This document shows, one piece after another, positions 60,801-64,000 of a stretch of DNA of 64,000 nt. The DNA comes from Bemisia tabaci (lineage: Eukaryota > Arthropoda > Insecta > Hemiptera > Aleyrodidae). Below the pieces are notes generated by a model, which saw only the letters and a list, made by a program, of their open reading frames with translations, had not been told where the DNA came from and ran no database searches. The stretch covers positions 6,448,001 to 6,512,000 of the forward strand of contig NC_092801.1 of assembly GCF_918797505.1 (NCBI RefSeq). Reading direction: 5' to 3'. The position numbers were made by a program, and so were the translations under genes. Positions within the stretch are counted from its first letter, which is position 1. Each line of letters opens with the position of its first letter.

Positions 60801-62131
60801 CGTCATTGAAAGACATGCGCACAGTCGAGTAGAGTATATGGTAAAAGCTAAATCGCAGTTCAAGCGTCGCTCAACAGCAAACAATGTGGAGGTCATAATT
60901 CCTGTTCCCGCTGATGCTGATTCGCCCAAGTTTAAAACTACTGTAGGCAGTGTCAAGTATGCTCCAGAACAAAATGCCATCATGTGGACCATTAAATCAT
61001 TCCCAGTAAGTTTTTTATAATTTTCAGGCCCGTTAATTATGGCAGTGTTCTCAGGATGAACCAAAAATGACTCGATATCAAACTTTGGAGGGATTTCTTA
61101 AATTACAGTAAAAAATTCAACTTTGGGTGTTTAATTCAAATTAAAAGGATGAATCTAAACGACCCCGCACAGTCTTTATGGGAAAGTGCACCACGATCGA
61201 TTTTTAATTTTTTTACTGCATTCAATTCATCTCAAGATGCTGTTCAAAAGTGATTGTCAACTTTCTATGATGCACCATTTTTGCACAAAATGCCCGAAAC
61301 GCTTCAATTATTTGGCAATAAAGAGTCAAAAAGAACAAGGCATTCGAGAACAGGTCTGATGTGAATAAGGAAAAATGTAGTGAGTGTTTGTCTTCTTATC
61401 TATTCCTGCCTACTCTGGGGCTATCTCCCTCCCGCTCTCGTCTGTTTGACGTTCACTGTTTTTCTCCAACTATCCTGTTCTTATGCTCCTCACGAATCTG
61501 ATTTGGATGGTCAAGCAAAAAGGCATGCAGAATCCGAGATAAGACTGCCGCTCAGTGCTGCAGTTCCCCTGATTTCCTTGTTGACACACAGCCGACCGTT
61601 CACTTGAGTGCTGAAATGAGGAATCTTCCTAACTCTTTATTGCCGAATAATTGAAGCGTTCCAGGCGTATTGTGCTGAAACGGTGCATCGTAGAAAGTTG
61701 GCGCAATGATAACTTTTGATCAGCGACTTGAGATGAATTGAATGCAAAAAAAAAAATTAATAGTCGATTGCAGTGCACTTTCCCATAAGAAGTGTGCAGG
61801 GTCCTTATGGACTATCCTTCTGTTATTCCTCCGTAAAAAAAAAAAAAAAGTTTCCCAAGGAAAGAAGTGAGTTTCTCAGTCTAAGTCTTTTAAATTTGTA
61901 TCAAAATTTCTTAGGCAGTCGAGGTGCTGTCTCTGAATGCTTTTGAAAATCTATTTCAACAGTTTTTGCCGAACATTCAAGACTCGGTGTGTTTTATTTT
62001 CACAGGGAGGAAAAGAATTCCTGATGCGAGCTCATTTCGGCCTTCCAAGCGTGGAGAATGAGGACAGTGAAGGAAAACCACCTATCCAAGTCAAGTTTGA
62101 AATTCCATACTTCACGACGTCTGGCATTCAG
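51814..62131 (+). CDS. AP1M1: AP-1 complex subunit mu, eight coding exons, 3' end beyond the window
   Basis: The medium chain of the AP-1 clathrin adaptor, which sorts cargo at the trans-Golgi network and endosomes by binding Tyr-based signals. Exons are 51814-51855, 53473-53697, 55171-55301, 58484-58628, 58995-59185, 60053-60131, 60775-61005 and 62006-62131. They give 390 residues in one frame, all with GT-AG borders. Residues 1-140 are the longin-like domain ([20 protein letters not shown], then [14 protein letters not shown]). From about 165 the mu-homology domain follows ([67 protein letters not shown]). Phe171 and Asp173 lie where the cargo pocket is expected. Family length is about 422, so one exon of ~32 residues is missing past 64000. 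The symbol follows the vertebrate orthologue name. Confidence 0.96.
51882..52127. mobile_element. MITE family G copy 3
   Basis: GGTGTAAGTCGGCAATCACA to GCGGACTTACGCTGTCGATA. It starts about 26 bases after the AP-1 mu exon 1 donor. Confidence 0.78.
52350..52900. mobile_element. Inverted-repeat element family C copy 3
   Basis: AATGGACCACTAGACAAGG to CCTTGTCTAGTGGTCCATT, 551 bp, in AP-1 mu intron 1. Confidence 0.88.
53026..53304. mobile_element. 279-bp hairpin element in AP-1 mu intron 1
   Basis: AAAGAGGAGATTTAATTA-GAATATGGGT and ACCCATATTTTAATTAAATC with CTCCTCTTT close it. Arms of ~115 bases pair through CACAGGACGTT and CATAAAAACAAGTAAAAA. It ends 168 bases before exon 2. Confidence 0.85.
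53473..53697 (+). CDS. AP1M1: AP-1 mu exon 2 (residues 15-89)
   Basis: It encodes [20 protein letters not shown], the acidic [11 protein letters not shown] loop and [17 protein letters not shown] up to HKIVQ. Phase 0 at both ends. The core of the longin-like domain. Confidence 0.96.
53807..53899 (+). other. Candidate in-frame cassette exon (31 codons) in AP-1 mu intron 2
   Basis: TTTTTTGCAG precedes and AAG|GTAATA follows a 93-base stretch, phase 0, open in the frame of exons 2 and 3. It would add [20 protein letters not shown] and [11 protein letters not shown] between residues 89 and 90. Known mu1 proteins read directly from exon 2 to exon 3, so use is uncertain. It could also be an exon-like remnant of other origin. 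Confidence 0.35.
53900..55170. other. AP-1 mu intron 2, right part
   Basis: An open frame at 54865-55062 has no splice support or family resemblance. No clear repeat. Confidence 0.4.
55171..55301 (+). CDS. AP1M1: AP-1 mu exon 3 (residues 90-133)
   Basis: It encodes [40 protein letters not shown] and LQ. A long pyrimidine tract precedes the acceptor. The exon ends within Glu133, before GTAAGT. Confidence 0.96.
55570..57703. mobile_element. 2.13-kb inverted-repeat element in AP-1 mu intron 3 (TSD CATTG)
   Basis: Ends CACAGTGGGGAAAAACGCC and its counterpart ending TTTTCCCCACTGTG; inverted repeats of ~40 bases run to CAAAAGTC. CATTG lies at 55565-55569 and 57704-57708. The interior has an A-rich low-complexity stretch (56030-56270) and no transposase frame. 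Confidence 0.8.
57832..58165. mobile_element. 334-bp inverted-repeat element
   Basis: TCTCCTGAGTAAGATGCGCT on the left pairs with AGCTCATTTTACTCAGAAGA on the right. Inner words TTTCTATGTGCCAATCTTGA and complement also pair. Confidence 0.7.
58484..58628 (+). CDS. AP1M1: AP-1 mu exon 4 (residues 133-181)
   Basis: It encodes [10 protein letters not shown], the linker, and [20 protein letters not shown] where the mu-homology domain begins. The acceptor TGTTGTAG is preceded 55 bases upstream by a near-identical decoy (see findings). Confidence 0.94.
58995..59185 (+). CDS. AP1M1: AP-1 mu exon 5 (residues 182-245)
   Basis: It encodes [40 protein letters not shown] and [15 protein letters not shown]. 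The first two residues are TN where vertebrates have VS. The acceptor is AATTCCAG and the donor GTAAGT. Confidence 0.95.
60053..60131 (+). CDS. AP1M1: AP-1 mu exon 6 (residues 245-271)
   Basis: It encodes [20 protein letters not shown] and YRLNTH, invariant in the family. The acceptor is CTTTCACAG and the donor GTAAGT. Confidence 0.96.
60219..60454. mobile_element. 236-bp hairpin in AP-1 mu intron 6
   Basis: TGACATTGTCACCTTCCAGC pairs with GGCCGGAAGGTGATGACATG, continuing through AAGTATC, GCCATGCA and TTTTTACAGAGAAATTGTT. It begins 87 bases after exon 6. A C17 run follows at 60522-60538. Confidence 0.78.
60775..61005 (+). CDS. AP1M1: AP-1 mu exon 7 (residues 272-348)
   Basis: It encodes [40 protein letters not shown] and the [20 protein letters not shown] segment. 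Phase 0 on both sides. Confidence 0.96.
61161..61803. mobile_element. 643-bp inverted-repeat element in AP-1 mu intron 7
   Basis: GACCCCGCACAGTCTTTATG pairs with CATAAGAAGTGTGCAGGGTC. Arms of ~110 bases include GGGAAAGTGCA and CTGCATTCAATTCATCTCAAG. No transposase frame. Confidence 0.78.
62006..62131 (+). CDS. AP1M1: AP-1 mu exon 8 (residues 349-390)
   Basis: It encodes [20 protein letters not shown] and [19 protein letters not shown]. No continuation matching the conserved V-R-Y-L-K-I-I-E terminus is visible in 62132-64000, so the final exon is outside the window. Confidence 0.96.
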
Positions 62132-62296
62132 GTAATTAATTTTCAGTATTTTAACGGTTTTTTGTAGCAAATTGCTTTAAGTAACTTCATGGATATCAGC
62201 TGTTGTGTTCAGTTCTTCAGCTTGCATTTATTTCTGCTTCTTGATAGGTAAGCCTGTTCCAGCTTACAGAAATACAATAAAAGGTGGAGACCTGTT

Positions 62297-62548
62297 CTGC
62301 CCTGCTGAGGAAAAACACCAAATGAACCTTCAGGTGTTGCCAAATTTCCTTTCATAAAACACAAATTTCCTGGTAAACTAATGAATATTTGTCTCCCAAT
62401 TTTTCAGATGATTTTGTTTGCAATACACCTAAAACTCCTGAAAATTTCAAAGAAAAATATTCACAACTTTCCTTCAAAATAAGCAGTTTATCGAAGGAAA
62501 TTTGGCAACTCTCAAATGTTCATACGGCGTTCTTCCTAAGCACGGCAG
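62297..62548. mobile_element. MITE family A copy 8 (TSD TGTT)
   Basis: CTGCCCTGCTGAGGAAAAAC to CTAAGCACGGCAG; TGTT at 62293-62296 and 62549-62552. It lies 165 bases after AP-1 mu exon 8. Confidence 0.9.
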
Positions 62549-62822
62549 TGTTGCGGATCTGCCCCCACAGCATCCCGTTAATGAACACGAGCCAAAAACT
62601 GTGTTAAAATGAGCACATAATGGATCATTAAGACTACTGAATCCAGCATTTTTCAAACTGTTTTAGTTCAGTGTGATACCATTTCGATGGCGAAAAGTGT
62701 ATCTTAATTGCTATGTTCGAAAATTTTCAATCATGTGTTATTCTCTTCAAAGCAAAGTTACCTTGTAATTTTGTGTAACTTTTAAAGAATGAGCGAACAA
62801 AATTTACCAATAGAAACTTATA

Positions 62823-63074
62823 GACGGTGTAAGTCGGCAATCACATAACTCGGTGTGCGACGCCTGCAGACTTCCTGTCTTACTTTATTTTCTAAACGGA
62901 AAACTGCTCAACGGCAATTTTTTAAAACTGTCGAGATTTTTCTTCTCTGTTCAAAGAAAATTCTGCAAAAACTTCAAAGAATGATGTCAATATGTTCTCC
63001 CTTAAAAAATTAATATAGAGGCGTAGATTCTCAGACACCTCAAACGAGACATGTGATTGCGGATTTGCGCCGTC
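62823..63074. mobile_element. MITE family G copy 4
   Basis: GACGGTGTAAGTCGGCAATC to GATTGCGGATTTGCGCCGTC. 63075-63900 beyond it is intron DNA with no recognised exon. Confidence 0.78.
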
Positions 63075-64000
63075 GTTATGGTTAGTATTCTTTAAAAAAA
63101 GTATAAAATATGAGCAGCGACATCACAATCTCAGATACGCATCTTTTGACTTAAGCTGAACATTAGTGTATTTCGCTAAATCAGGCTTTGTTTCTGGAGA
63201 AATCAGAATTTTCATTGTGTTGTGCCCAGGGGCATTATTTGATGACCGGCGTAATGGCAATGGAAATTTGACATCATTTTTCATTTCACCTCTGTGGTTT
63301 TAACATTAACAACTTAGTTTCCTCCTTCACTACAGGAGCATTTAACATGCCATGAGAGGTAAAAAAATAAGTAAAAGAGTTCTTACTAAAAATCGTAATG
63401 TCGGGAAGCAGATAGAATCTTTAATACTGTAACTGTTTTTTGCATTGCTGGTCAATAGTGCATTAATAGCCTTCAAAAATCCAGTTTGAAGAGCATTTGT
63501 TTCTGTTTGACAAGGCCTTTCACTAACGTTTTTCTCTTTCTCGCTTAAACTTGAAGACAATAATGTAATAATCCTCAAGTGCTCAAGTAGAACAAAGGCA
63601 GCCCGACAAACCAGTCAAGAGACACAAGTCTGTAACTCTACGATCGTAGTTAAAAGTGACATCATAACTTTGGATCATGCAAAGCACCCACTTATTGGAG
63701 AGGGAAAAGCTGCTTTGTACTGATGTTAGGTCCAATTAGTTCTGAAACGCCTCTACAGTCGCTCTCTGATTGTACATGACTAGTTTTGCGCCAAAATCAC
63801 AACTCCATGAAAAAAATTGTTTTCATATCGAATTTTTTACCTCTAAAGTAAGAATATTCTGTGTAAAATAGAGTCATGACTGCACCCTGGCTATGATCAT
63901 ACGGATCACATTTAGCAAAAAAAGACCTAGCGCGATTACAATGGTTTCAAAATCGTGCAACTTCTTCTTTTCTTTTAAAAATACTCAATATATGTACAGT

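Overview
This is eukaryotic nuclear DNA, most likely from an insect. It is AT-rich, its genes are split by GT-AG introns, and it is dense with short inverted-repeat transposons and satellites. A sap-feeding hemipteran fits the repeat style, but nothing in the sequence fixes the species.

Two conserved protein genes can be built exon by exon, and they are divergently arranged. The first is an FGGY-family carbohydrate kinase on the minus strand. It has ten coding exons from 44959 down to 19052 and an inferred protein of 550 residues, complete from ATG to stop, with every intron phase matching. The second is the AP-1 clathrin-adaptor mu subunit on the plus strand. Eight coding exons (51814-62131) encode residues 1-390; only the last roughly 32 residues lie beyond the right edge. 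The gap between the two genes (about 44960-51760) carries no recognised gene.

Layout. 1-1830 is AT-rich with one small inverted-repeat element. 1830-8750 is a block of four unrelated tandem arrays: a ~100-bp repeat; a 183-bp satellite with a 549-bp trimeric higher-order period; a ~130-bp repeat with a 389-bp trimeric higher-order period; and a palindromic GCCGGC-rich array. 8750-19050 is intergenic mobile DNA: a retroposed ~2.26-kb insert with poly(A) and target duplication, carrying a decayed DD34D mariner, then a TTAA-flanked hairpin and several MITEs. 19050-44960 is the FGGY gene, whose introns are largely nested MITEs. 45000-50275 is mobile DNA between the genes. 50275-64000 is the AP-1 mu gene, with further inverted-repeat elements in its introns.

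The main result of the hunt is a readable insertion history. At least eight dispersed MITE families recur, many with exact target-site duplications of 2, 4, 5, 8, 9 or 10 bp, and several are nested two or three deep. Two paralogous copies of one repeat act as reciprocal empty sites for each other's insertions. A 93-nt, phase-0, splice-flanked open segment in AP-1 mu intron 2 is a candidate cassette exon. No prokaryotic features, CRISPR arrays, rRNA genes or intact tRNA genes were seen. All family names for repeats are inferences from termini and duplications read by eye.
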